From Sphingobacteriaceae bacterium GW460-11-11-14-LB5 (GTDB lineage Bacteria; Bacteroidota; Bacteroidia; Sphingobacteriales; Sphingobacteriaceae): a DNA stretch of 64,000 nt. Under the pieces are notes generated by a model. The model was not told the DNA's origin. It searched no databases and saw nothing but the letters and a program-made list of their open reading frames with translations. Positions 34,501 to 43,023 of this stretch are shown one piece after another. Made by a program: the position numbers and the translations under genes. The stretch is from positions 4,278,001 through 4,342,000 of the forward strand of contig CP021237.1 in NCBI GenBank assembly GCA_002151545.1, given 5' to 3'. The stretch's first letter is position 1. The number at the start of each line of letters is the position of its first letter.

Positions 34501-37500
34501 TTAAAATCCAACATTTAAGCCAAACAAAAATGCCCTTGCCTGTGGATAAGCACCACGATCGATACCGTATTGTGCACCACCACCAGAATCGGCAGTTACG
34601 CCCAATTCAGGATCGTAACCCGTGTATTTGGTTATCGTAAATAAGTTTTCTGCAAGCACATAAACCCGAAGTTTTTTCATGCCCCATTTGCTAATGATGT
34701 TTTTAGGCAATGAGTAACCCAGTTGCATGGTTCTTAACCTGAAGAAATTACCACTTTCCAGGTACAGGTTAGTAAATTTAGAGTAGTTACCATTTGGATC
34801 GCCATCAACAATACGTGGAAGGGATGCTCCGGTATTACTTGGGGTCCATGCATCTAAATATTTGCTTTGGTAATTTGCTGTAGCAATATCTAACCTTCTT
34901 AAGCCCTGAAAAATTTGATTGCCGCCCGAACCACTGCCGAAAGCAGTAAAATCGAAGTTTTTGTAACCTAGATTAATCGTGATACCATAACTTACAGTGG
35001 GGTTTGGATTACCTAAATAGGTACGGTCATCAGGATTGATGATGTTATCGTTAGTTAAGTTGGCAAATTTTAAATCACCAGGTTTTGCATTGGGTTGTAA
35101 TTTGGTTACACCATCAGCTCCAAAATAACTGTCTACTTCGGCCTGACTTTGGAAAATACCCAAAGACTGGTAGCCATAATATTGCTGGTAAGGCAGATTT
35201 AAACCTGTTCTGGTAATGTTTCCAAAATTCTGGAAGGTTGCGCTATTATCTTCTAAGAAAAGGTTGCCGGGAAGTAACTGCGTAACTTTGTTTTTGTAAA
35301 ACGAAATGTTTCCGTTTACACCAAAATCTAACTGACCGATTTTATTTCTATAGCCCAACTCAATCTCTAAACCCCTGTTTTGGATATCTGCCACGTTTTG
35401 CGCAAAACTTCCGTAACCAGCATACCCCGGTATTGGTGGGTTTTGTAAAATACCCGTGGTTTTCTTATCATAAATATCAACAGTTAAGGTTAAGTTCTTG
35501 AATAGTGTTGCATCGATACCAATATCTGCCTGACGGGTTTCTTCCCACTTCAGATCAGGATTGGCCGGAGCACCTGGGCTATACCCTACATAAACGGTTT
35601 CATTTGTAGAACCAAATACGTAATTACGATCTCCTCCTGCCCCTACAATTGGGATATAAGGAAAATCGCCAATACCATCATTTCCGGTAATACCGTAACT
35701 TCCACGAATTTTCAGGAAGGTAAGCACATCATTTTTAGGGAAAAAGTTTTCTAAAGTAGGTACCCATCCTATCGAACCTGAAGGGAAGTAACCAAATTTA
35801 TTATTACCTCCAAACCTTGATGATCCATCACGTCTGATCAAGGCAGAAAACAGATATTTCTCACCATAGTTATACTGGATCCTTGAAAAAAGTGAGTTGA
35901 TTCTGTGATCGGTACCATCGCCACCGCTACTGTTTGTTCTATCGGCAGGCAAGGCATTGTACCTGAAAGATGCTTCATCGAAAGTTTTTGCAGGTACATT
36001 GTTGTACACTACAGTCGCCCTGCGCTGGTTGCCATCTTTATACTCCCCATGACCCAATAGGAAGGTGAAATTATGTTTATCTATCACCTTATTGTACGAG
36101 ATCGTATTCTCCAGGTTCCAGTTAATTACATAGGTATTCTCTCTTGATAACGAAGATTGGTTAATAGGTGTTGAAGTATTGTAATAGGCTATCGGGGTAA
36201 ATGAGTTACTTCCATAAAAAGCCATTTTTGTACCCAACGATGAACGAATGTGCAGACCTTTTATAGGTTCGAGATCGGCAAAAACATTACCTACAATGTT
36301 ATGGTCATAGCCATAGTTCCCTAATCGGTTCTGGATCATTGCCAGCGGGTTCTTCATTTCCTGTAGTACATAAGGTGAGATCCCAAAAAGCTGCCCATCA
36401 CCATTTCTGGTTGCTGCAGCATTTTGTACCGGATTGCCTGTAGCCGAAGGGAAAAAAGCCGATTGTGAAGCCGGATCTGTAATAATTGAAGGCGTAATCG
36501 GATCTAAATTAATTGCCGAACTTAATACGCCACCAAACTCACGGTTAGTCTCACCAATACCACTGTTAACCCCATGGCTATAACCTAAATTTTCGCCAAA
36601 TGTTACACCTTTAATGGGCTTAAATGAGGTATTGATACGCACATTTGCCCTGTTAAATTTAGAAATAGGTGTTGCTACAATCCCCTTAATATCGGTATAA
36701 CCAAAAGAGGTAAAATAAGTTGCTTTCTCACTTCCTCCAGATACGCTAAACTCATGGCTTTGCTTTGGAGCACTATTGTTAAAAATCAAATCCTGCCAAT
36801 CTGTACCCGCACCTAATGCTGCAGGATTGGCAAATGCCGGGGCTTTACCTGCACTAACAAGTGCCTGGTTACGCAAAGTTGCATATTGTGTAGCATCCAA
36901 CAAGTCTAATCTTTTAGCTGGCGCCTGTGTGCCGTAGTAACCGCTGTAGTTAATGTTCAGCGTACCTGCTTTACCTTTTTTGGTGGTTACCAAAATAACA
37001 CCCGCAGCAGCACGTGTTCCGTAAATGGCGGCAGAAGCACCATCTTTAAGCACCTCGATTGATTCGATATCATCCTGGTTTAAATAGCCAATACCACCTG
37101 CATCAATCACCACACCATCAATTACCCAAAGCGGATCGTTTTTGCTATTACCAAAAGAAGTAAAACCTCTTAAACGTACGGTTGAGCTTGAACCTGGCTG
37201 GCCAGAAGTTGCCGCAATGGTTAAACCTGAGGTTCTGCCCTGTAATGATTGCTCGATACGAACCACAGGTTGATTTTCTAAATCTGAAGCCTTAACACTT
37301 GAGATTGCCCCCGTTACCACACTTTTCTTTTGGGTACCATAACCCACCACCACTACTTCTGTTAAATCTTTCGAATCGGCTGTAAGCGATACATTAATAC
37401 GGCCGCCTGCCGGAATAGTTACCGTTTGTGGCGCCATACCAATTAAACTGATGGTTAATTTGCCTCCTACAGGTGCCTGAATGCTAAAAACACCATTGGC

Positions 37501-37671
37501 ATCAGTAGATGCCGCCCTGGTAGTTCCATCGAGCTTAACTGTTACACCCGGTAAAGGGCTACCATTTTGTTCTGTTACTTTTCCTGTAACCGGAATATCT
37601 TGTGCCAGTAAGGCCAGCGGAAATGCCATGATACAGTAAATGAAGAATACGAATGTAAATCTTCCTCTCAT
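34501..37671 (-). CDS. susC: SusC/RagA-family TonB-dependent receptor
   Basis: A 1056-residue SusC-type receptor. Signal peptide ends at about residue 24; a carboxypeptidase-regulatory-like domain follows (ITVKLDGTTRAASTDANG type: GSPLPGVTVKLDGTTRAAS), then the TonB box region, the SusC signature VVVVGYGTQKK (about 110), a plug with LRGFTSFGNSKNDPLWVIDG, and a large barrel ending in AFLFGLNVGF with terminal Phe. It would import oligosaccharides released at the surface, together with the SusD lipoprotein. It is first in the susCD-GH30-GH5 transcript; a candidate promoter is 69 bp upstream. Confidence 0.97.
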   Translation of the reverse strand: MRGRFTFVFFIYCIMAFPLALLAQDIPVTGKVTEQNGSPLPGVTVKLDGTTRAASTDANGVFSIQAPVGGKLTISLIGMAPQTVTIPAGGRINVSLTADSKDLTEVVVVGYGTQKKSVVTGAISSVKASDLENQPVVRIEQSLQGRTSGLTIAATSGQPGSSSTVRLRGFTSFGNSKNDPLWVIDGVVIDAGGIGYLNQDDIESIEVLKDGASAAIYGTRAAAGVILVTTKKGKAGTLNINYSGYYGTQAPAKRLDLLDATQYATLRNQALVSAGKAPAFANPAALGAGTDWQDLIFNNSAPKQSHEFSVSGGSEKATYFTSFGYTDIKGIVATPISKFNRANVRINTSFKPIKGVTFGENLGYSHGVNSGIGETNREFGGVLSSAINLDPITPSIITDPASQSAFFPSATGNPVQNAAATRNGDGQLFGISPYVLQEMKNPLAMIQNRLGNYGYDHNIVGNVFADLEPIKGLHIRSSLGTKMAFYGSNSFTPIAYYNTSTPINQSSLSRENTYVINWNLENTISYNKVIDKHNFTFLLGHGEYKDGNQRRATVVYNNVPAKTFDEASFRYNALPADRTNSSGGDGTDHRINSLFSRIQYNYGEKYLFSALIRRDGSSRFGGNNKFGYFPSGSIGWVPTLENFFPKNDVLTFLKIRGSYGITGNDGIGDFPYIPIVGAGGDRNYVFGSTNETVYVGYSPGAPANPDLKWEETRQADIGIDATLFKNLTLTVDIYDKKTTGILQNPPIPGYAGYGSFAQNVADIQNRGLEIELGYRNKIGQLDFGVNGNISFYKNKVTQLLPGNLFLEDNSATFQNFGNITRTGLNLPYQQYYGYQSLGIFQSQAEVDSYFGADGVTKLQPNAKPGDLKFANLTNDNIINPDDRTYLGNPNPTVSYGITINLGYKNFDFTAFGSGSGGNQIFQGLRRLDIATANYQSKYLDAWTPSNTGASLPRIVDGDPNGNYSKFTNLYLESGNFFRLRTMQLGYSLPKNIISKWGMKKLRVYVLAENLFTITKYTGYDPELGVTADSGGGAQYGIDRGAYPQARAFLFGLNVGF

Positions 37672-37739
37672 AGAAATTAGTTTTAAGTTAATATTTGGTT
37701 AGTTAATGACCGGGGCTCTTGGTAGCCCGTTTCATAAAT

Positions 37740-37772
37740 CAAATCTATAGCGGTGCAGTGCAATAGAACAAT
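37740..37772 (-). promoter_or_regulatory. Candidate promoter for the susC operon
   Basis: Minus strand reads TAGATTTG at 37747-37740, an exact -7 match, about 70 nt before the susC start. An ATTG at 37772-37769 lies about 20 bp upstream and could be a weak -33 element. No direct or inverted repeat for regulator binding was found with certainty. Confidence 0.4.
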
Positions 37773-37931
37773 TTGGCGCTACTACACAAACCATACAGAA
37801 GCCCTCAATTCACCTAAAAAACAGATTTTTAGGCCTACATAAGCCCTACAAGGAAAACACAAGTAAACTGAATATCAGACACTTAATTGGTTTTAACAAA
37901 AAATGTTTTTTATTGTAACAAAAACATTGGT

Positions 37932-40847
37932 TTAAGGTGTTTTTTGACGGGCAATATCAATCAGAAACTCATATAAATTAGTTTCAGGCTTAAGCTGAAG
38001 CTTCTTTCTTAAGCGATATCGGCCTACTTCGATGGCTTTTATGGTTACATTCATTAGCTGCGCCATTTCTTTTGATGAAAGATTCATGGAAAGGTAGGCA
38101 CAAAACTTTAAATCGTTCTGACTTAAATCCGGATAGAGGTCTTTGAGTTTATTAAAAAATTCGGTGTTTACATGATTGAAGTGAACGCTTAAATGGTCCA
38201 GTTCCTGGTCCTTCTTTTCTACATCCCTGATCAGCCTGATCAGGTGCCTGAAACTTGGCGAGCTCTCATTTATATCGTGGTTTTTAATAACAGCCGATAT
38301 CACTTCTTTAATTTTCGCCAATACCTTGCCCCGCTGTACCAGGTGCATGGTCATACTGGAAAGTTCTTTATTCTTGTAGTTTACATCAGCTTCTAACTTT
38401 TCGTTCTGCAACCTAACAATTTCCTTTTCATTCCGGTCCAGCTCCAGCTGATGCAGGTAACTCATCCGCTCCTGCTCTTTAATGTGTTTCCGCTTTTGCC
38501 ACCTGATAATCAACCTGATCAACAACACGATCAAAATCAGGTAAAAAATCCTCATCCATATGGTATTGTACCAGGCCGGCAGCACAACAAAAGTATAAGC
38601 CACCACTTCCGACTCATTGCCTATATCTGTTCTTCCTTTAATATTGAAAGTATATTTCCCGGCAGGTAAATTGGTATAATCCTTTTCACTTTTTGTAGTC
38701 CATGCCGACCACTCCTTATCGAAACCAACCAGCTGATAACTGAATTTAATATTTTTATCATGCTCGAACAGTGTAGAGGAATATTCGAAATGCATGGAAT
38801 TTAAGTTATTGGTGTATTCTGGTATTTCGTGCTGGTCCTGTCTAGGCGAAATTACTCCCTTAGTTACAAAATAGCCGCCAAAAACCAAACTATCTTTTTT
38901 ACCAAGCAGTTTAATCTGCCCCAGCACTACAATGGGTTTAGTTATATTTTCGATGTACTTTTCATAATTGATATGATAGGCACCTTTATTGGCACCAATA
39001 AATATATTTTTACTATCTAAGGGGTAAATCGATTCGAAGCCACCCACTATTTTCCCATCTAATTCGGGCAGATAAAAAATACTAAAAGGATTCGAGCCTG
39101 ATGGCCGGTTAAAATCAATAACACCCACTTTCTTATTGCTTACAAACCAGATATTTCCGTCGTTATCCTCCTTCATATACTGCACCGAAATCCCTTTTAT
39201 GGCGTTGGCCAATAATTTTAGGCGTACAAATTTTTTCTTTGCAGTATCATATTCATAAACGCCGTTTATCGTGGCAATAACCACCCTGTTTTTAATGTGA
39301 TATACATAATTGTACAATTTAGAGGGTAGTCCATCACGGTCGGTATACATGGTGGTGCGCAGTACACGTTTATGATCGGGCTGCAATTCTATTTTATACA
39401 CTCCATGGTAAGGATGCGATGCCCAGATATGATCAGGGTTGTTATTATCGGCTACAATAAACCGCAGCGGTTCGTTTATCCCATCTATTCTTCCGCCATT
39501 GCTAAATAGCCCATCCTTATAACTTAGTCGTTGTAAACCCCAATAGGTCCCCGCAATAACCTCGCTGCTTGGATAAACCCGGTCTAAAGTTTGGTACAAC
39601 CAGGTACCGGGTAAATTGTAAAGCGGCTTAGCTACATTATGCTGCACCAAAAGTGTGCCCTCCTCGTGTGCCAGCAACAATTGGTTATTAATCTCATCAA
39701 GCCCCCAAACCTGCCCTTTGGTATTTTTTACCTCTTCAAAATTCGCGGTGGCATAACTTAAGTCTTTGGCAGCAGGATTAACATTTGTTCGATATAAACC
39801 GTTCGATGTACCGATGTAAACCGATTGCTCAAATTTTCTGAAAGCATAACTCGTAATCTGTTTATTTCGGTCAGGAAAAATACTTTTAATGGCACTATTG
39901 ATGGCCACATAAGCAATCCCGTCATCTAAAGCCAGCCACATGTTCTTATCCCTATCCTGCAGAATTCCCCTTACATTATTGTTCTGCAAACCTTCCCTGT
40001 AATTGTATTTCTGAATCAGTTCTCCACTTTTGTTCATAATGTATACTCCACCAGAGGTAGTACCCACTGCATACAGGTTTTGATTGATCCGATCGGCAAA
40101 ATAAATCCGGTCGTTAAAAAACACATGATCGAGACTGGTTTTTAGCGGTTTAAGCTGGTGGTTAATCAACAGAAAAAAACCACCTTTTAAAGTAGAAACC
40201 ATTAAAGTATCGCCATTATAAGGTAAAATAGCCGTAACAGACGATTTTTTGAAAACCGGATCAGCACAAAAAGGTTTCCACATTTCCTGCTCATAAACCA
40301 TTAATACCGATTCTTCCGATTGGGCAAACACCTTATTATTGGCTATACCCATAAAAAGCCAGGCATTACTGGGTTTATAGTTCTTAACCACACCGTCCTT
40401 ATAGTGCAGAATGGCATTGTTCGATCTGAAAAAAACTTCGTCATGAATAATCGAAATGTCCCATATATCGGCCAGCTTGCGCAGGTTTTCGGGCAGCAGG
40501 CCTAAAAGCGAAGTATATTTTAAAATCCCCTTCTCATTGGGGTAGTAAAAACCAAATTCATCCTGACCGCCAACATAAATCCGGTTTTTAGAATCGATCC
40601 CGATGGAGCGTACAGAAGTATAATTAGGTAAGCGAAACAGGTTCCAGTAGCGGCCGTTAAAAGTAAGCAGCCCCTCATTATTCCCAAAATAAAGCACCCC
40701 GTTTTTATCCTGCTTTACATCCCAGTTCTGCATCCCCGCATTATACTGCTCGTTATTGTAATTTACAATCTGCGGAATCCCCAAAAGGTCCTGAGCATGT
40801 ACATGGTAACCGAAAAAAAATAAGATAACAACTAGAAATTTATTCAT
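37932..40847 (-). CDS. Two-component-propeller/Y_Y_Y sensor with C-terminal LuxR-type HTH
   Basis: A 971-residue membrane-spanning transcription regulator. After the signal peptide (ends VHAQ, residue 18) come repeated beta-propeller blades (about residues 25-620, such as NNEGLLTFNGRYWNLF and GILQDRDKNMWLALDDGIAYV), a Y_Y_Y domain (FEYSSTLFEHDKNIKFSYQL, about 690-760), a helix (IFYLILIVLLIRLIIRW), a coiled coil, and a C-terminal GerE-type HTH (LSQNDLKFCAYLSMNLSSKEM...KAIEVGRYRLRKKL). Unlike hybrid two-component systems there is no kinase, so it likely binds sugar in the periplasm and DNA in the cytoplasm. It is adjacent to and likely controls susC. Confidence 0.93.
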   Translation of the reverse strand: MNKFLVVILFFFGYHVHAQDLLGIPQIVNYNNEQYNAGMQNWDVKQDKNGVLYFGNNEGLLTFNGRYWNLFRLPNYTSVRSIGIDSKNRIYVGGQDEFGFYYPNEKGILKYTSLLGLLPENLRKLADIWDISIIHDEVFFRSNNAILHYKDGVVKNYKPSNAWLFMGIANNKVFAQSEESVLMVYEQEMWKPFCADPVFKKSSVTAILPYNGDTLMVSTLKGGFFLLINHQLKPLKTSLDHVFFNDRIYFADRINQNLYAVGTTSGGVYIMNKSGELIQKYNYREGLQNNNVRGILQDRDKNMWLALDDGIAYVAINSAIKSIFPDRNKQITSYAFRKFEQSVYIGTSNGLYRTNVNPAAKDLSYATANFEEVKNTKGQVWGLDEINNQLLLAHEEGTLLVQHNVAKPLYNLPGTWLYQTLDRVYPSSEVIAGTYWGLQRLSYKDGLFSNGGRIDGINEPLRFIVADNNNPDHIWASHPYHGVYKIELQPDHKRVLRTTMYTDRDGLPSKLYNYVYHIKNRVVIATINGVYEYDTAKKKFVRLKLLANAIKGISVQYMKEDNDGNIWFVSNKKVGVIDFNRPSGSNPFSIFYLPELDGKIVGGFESIYPLDSKNIFIGANKGAYHINYEKYIENITKPIVVLGQIKLLGKKDSLVFGGYFVTKGVISPRQDQHEIPEYTNNLNSMHFEYSSTLFEHDKNIKFSYQLVGFDKEWSAWTTKSEKDYTNLPAGKYTFNIKGRTDIGNESEVVAYTFVVLPAWYNTIWMRIFYLILIVLLIRLIIRWQKRKHIKEQERMSYLHQLELDRNEKEIVRLQNEKLEADVNYKNKELSSMTMHLVQRGKVLAKIKEVISAVIKNHDINESSPSFRHLIRLIRDVEKKDQELDHLSVHFNHVNTEFFNKLKDLYPDLSQNDLKFCAYLSMNLSSKEMAQLMNVTIKAIEVGRYRLRKKLQLKPETNLYEFLIDIARQKTP

Positions 40848-41059
40848 CTGGCTAAAGGAGGACGATTTGAACGCAATAATAAATATATAATTTTAATTCC
40901 GATTAACCTTACATACAACTATGCGCTGTTGTTAAACCAGGTCGCCCATTTTTAGAGAGTAGAATAAAAATCTAATCCTTAGGTGTCCTCAGGTGACTAA
41001 GGTGGTAAAACAATGATGCTTATTTTTTGAAGCGCAATACCCGTGGTGCTTCGGTGTGT

Positions 41060-41128
41060 TCCGGTCCCGCTTTCACTACAAGTCCTCACTCGTACCTCGC
41101 TCCGGGCTTACCGTTCAATCGGGGCTAG
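41060..41128 (-). ncRNA. Dispersed structured element, copy 2 (in first tandem unit)
   Basis: On the minus strand the core starts AGCCCCGATTGAACGG and ends AAAGCGGGACC; the outer pairing is CCCG (41123-41120) with CGGG (41069-41066). The enclosed part (GCCCGGAGCGAGGTAC, GAGTGAGGAC) can fold but has a C-A mismatch in the stem that reads AAGTCC/GGACTT in the second unit. Confidence 0.5.
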
Positions 41129-41241
41129 TTTATTGGAGGCAGTAGAATAAAAATCTAATCCTTAGGTGTACTCAGGTGACTAAGGTGGTAAATAATGATG
41201 CTTATTTTTTGAAGCGCAATACCCGTGGTGCTTCGGTGTGT

Positions 41242-41310
41242 TCCGGTCCCGCTTTCACTACAAGTCCTCACTCGTACCTCGCTCCGGACTTACCGTTCAA
41301 TCGGGGCTAG
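41242..41310 (-). ncRNA. Dispersed structured element, copy 3 (in second tandem unit)
   Basis: Same element as in the first tandem unit, 182 bp away, with outer CCCG (41305-41302) and CGGG (41251-41248) and a fully paired internal AAGTCC/GGACTT stem. Confidence 0.5.
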
Positions 41311-41512
41311 TTTTTTGGGGGCAGTGTAATAAAAATATAATTCTTAGGTGCCCTCAGGTGACTAAGGTGGTCAGAAAAAATACAACGCTTTTCGAAGAAG
41401 TGGCGCTTTTTTTTACCCCATAATAAATTTAATTCACATAAGCTTATGTGCTCTTATATAACTGATATGTTAAATAATCCTTTGGTTCCTTAAGTGCTGA
41501 GAAGAAAAATAA

Positions 41513-42178
41513 TTACTTCAGTAGATGCCGTTCAACTGCTTTTCGCCAGATCGCATAACCCGCCGCATTCATATGCAGCATATCATCCACAAAAAGTTCT
41601 GGTCTAAGCTGTCCGTCTTTGGTGAGCATCAGCGGATATATATTAACAAATTTAGTGTTGGCCTCTCCCGCTAAAAATTTCTCGATCAATGCATTCGATG
41701 CTACTGCCTTTGCTTTAAATTTATCCCTGCTCGGGCTTGGTTTAATAGAAATATAAACAATAGGCACCGTGGGTAATTTGGCCCTAATGGCCTGGTACAA
41801 ACGGATGGTACGGTTCAAAACGGTATCTGGTGTAACCGTTTCATTTGGTAAATCGTTCTCTCCCACATACAATACAATCTGTTTTGGCTGGTAAGGAAAA
41901 ACAACATCATTTAAATAATAAGTAATGTCGTTAATTACAGCACCGCCTATTCCACGGTTCAATGCGTTGTATTTAGCAAAAATCTGTGTACAGTCGTCCC
42001 ATTTCCGAATAGAGGAACTTCCTACAAACAACACCGGATGAACCGGCGGTTTATACATCTGATCGTACTTTTTAATGGTTTGCACATCATCCCAAAAATT
42101 GGGCTTCTTTTGGGCGAAGGCCGTTACAGTTAAAAAAGCAATCAAAAAGAGGCTTAAAAATGATTTTTTCATACGCAT
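41513..42178 (-). CDS. Exported SGNH/GDSL-family hydrolase
   Basis: A 221-residue esterase-type hydrolase. I start at 42178 (MRMKKSFLSLFLIAFLTVTAFAQ), or the Met two codons in; a frame reaching 42235 is less likely because it places 19 residues before the signal. SGNH blocks are present: FVGSSSIRKWDD (nucleophile Ser in block I), NRGIGGAVINDI (block II Gly), LYVGENDLPNE (block III Asn), and DDMLHMNAAGYAIW (block V Asp and His). Periplasmic; acts on an ester, perhaps a polysaccharide acetyl group. A promoter-like element is upstream. Confidence 0.93.
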   Translation of the reverse strand: MRMKKSFLSLFLIAFLTVTAFAQKKPNFWDDVQTIKKYDQMYKPPVHPVLFVGSSSIRKWDDCTQIFAKYNALNRGIGGAVINDITYYLNDVVFPYQPKQIVLYVGENDLPNETVTPDTVLNRTIRLYQAIRAKLPTVPIVYISIKPSPSRDKFKAKAVASNALIEKFLAGEANTKFVNIYPLMLTKDGQLRPELFVDDMLHMNAAGYAIWRKAVERHLLK

Positions 42179-42232
42179 CAGGAGCTGAGGCTCACAATAT
42201 ACCAATATCCTGTTTTTTACAATCGATTCAAT

Positions 42233-42259
42233 CAAATTTATTACGCCCGATTAACCAAA
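42233..42259 (-). promoter_or_regulatory. Candidate promoter of the GDSL hydrolase gene
   Basis: Minus strand reads TAAATTTG at 42240-42233, an exact -7 match, and TTTG at 42259-42256; the spacing of 15 bp is shorter than usual. Confidence 0.4.
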
Positions 42260-43023
42260 ACCTTGCTTCAAAGAGGCAGTGTGCCGATCAAGAAATTTGA
42301 GGAATATTCTTGTGGAATAGTGCCTGATTCGCCTGCATTGAGTAATGCAGGCAAACAGGTCTTGCTATCATCAACTAACCAAACATATAATGATAAACAA
42401 ATATAGCTCTTTATTTAGAACTATTCTAAATAATTAAAATTTATTAACTAAAAGAATAGTAACACATTAATAATCAATTAATTTAATTTCGAAGAATTGC
42501 TACACAACAAAACCTAATCAGTTTAAATGGCAAACGATGAGCTTCATCAGGCTGCGTTTCTTTAGGAGTATTAACGAATAATCTGTGATCATTAGTACAA
42601 TATCATCTTTTCTTTAACCATTTAAGGCATATAAGTTTCATATAAGCTCAAACAGCTAATGTATCGCTTGAAAATTGATCAACTTGATTTTCTGCGCCGA
42701 TCATCTTAATCTGCGGGAGCAAATAAGAATAGGGGTTTCCCGCTGATATCGCAAATCACAATGCGTTCATCATCCTGAGGGTTAACTTATTGTATAAAAG
42801 TCAATATAAATGACATTTTTTTTGCTAATCGTAGGCTGCGGGAGATCGTCATTCCCAACTCGATTGGGAACCACGGAGTGCTCATGAATGCCTCTGAAAA
42901 AAGGAAAGCATATGAATAATCGTAATGCCTTGGTAGGTTTTGTAGGTTGCATTAAGATTCCGCCTACGCGGGAATGACGATCATTCTATTGGTGCCTGTC
43001 AAAGATAGCGGAGTAGATGAAAT
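42260..43023. other. Intergenic region with repeats, no gene seen
   Basis: A nested hairpin at 42327-42365 (stem GCCTGCATT / AATGCAGGC, 42331-42353), an AT-rich stretch 42370-42510, and a copy of a CTGCGGGA...TCCCGCTGAT motif at 42712-42752 that resembles the repeats at 56.2-57.0 kb. From 42840, several CTCGATTGGGAA and GCGGGAATGACGATC phrases are seen. No coding frame is convincing. Confidence 0.5.

Larger units (their letters stand above)
40958..41382. repeat. 183-bp tandem repeat, two full copies and a partial third
   Basis: Copies begin at 40958, 41141 and 41323 with a shared AGTAGAATAAAAATCTAATC-like head; the first two continue for 182-183 bp with few differences, while the third stops at about 41370. 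Each full unit contains the structured element described below. The rest of 40848-41512 holds no gene that I can see. Confidence 0.85.

Noticed and set aside
40958..41382. CRISPR array
   Set aside because: The repeat is 183 bp, tandem and without spacers; no cas genes are present.
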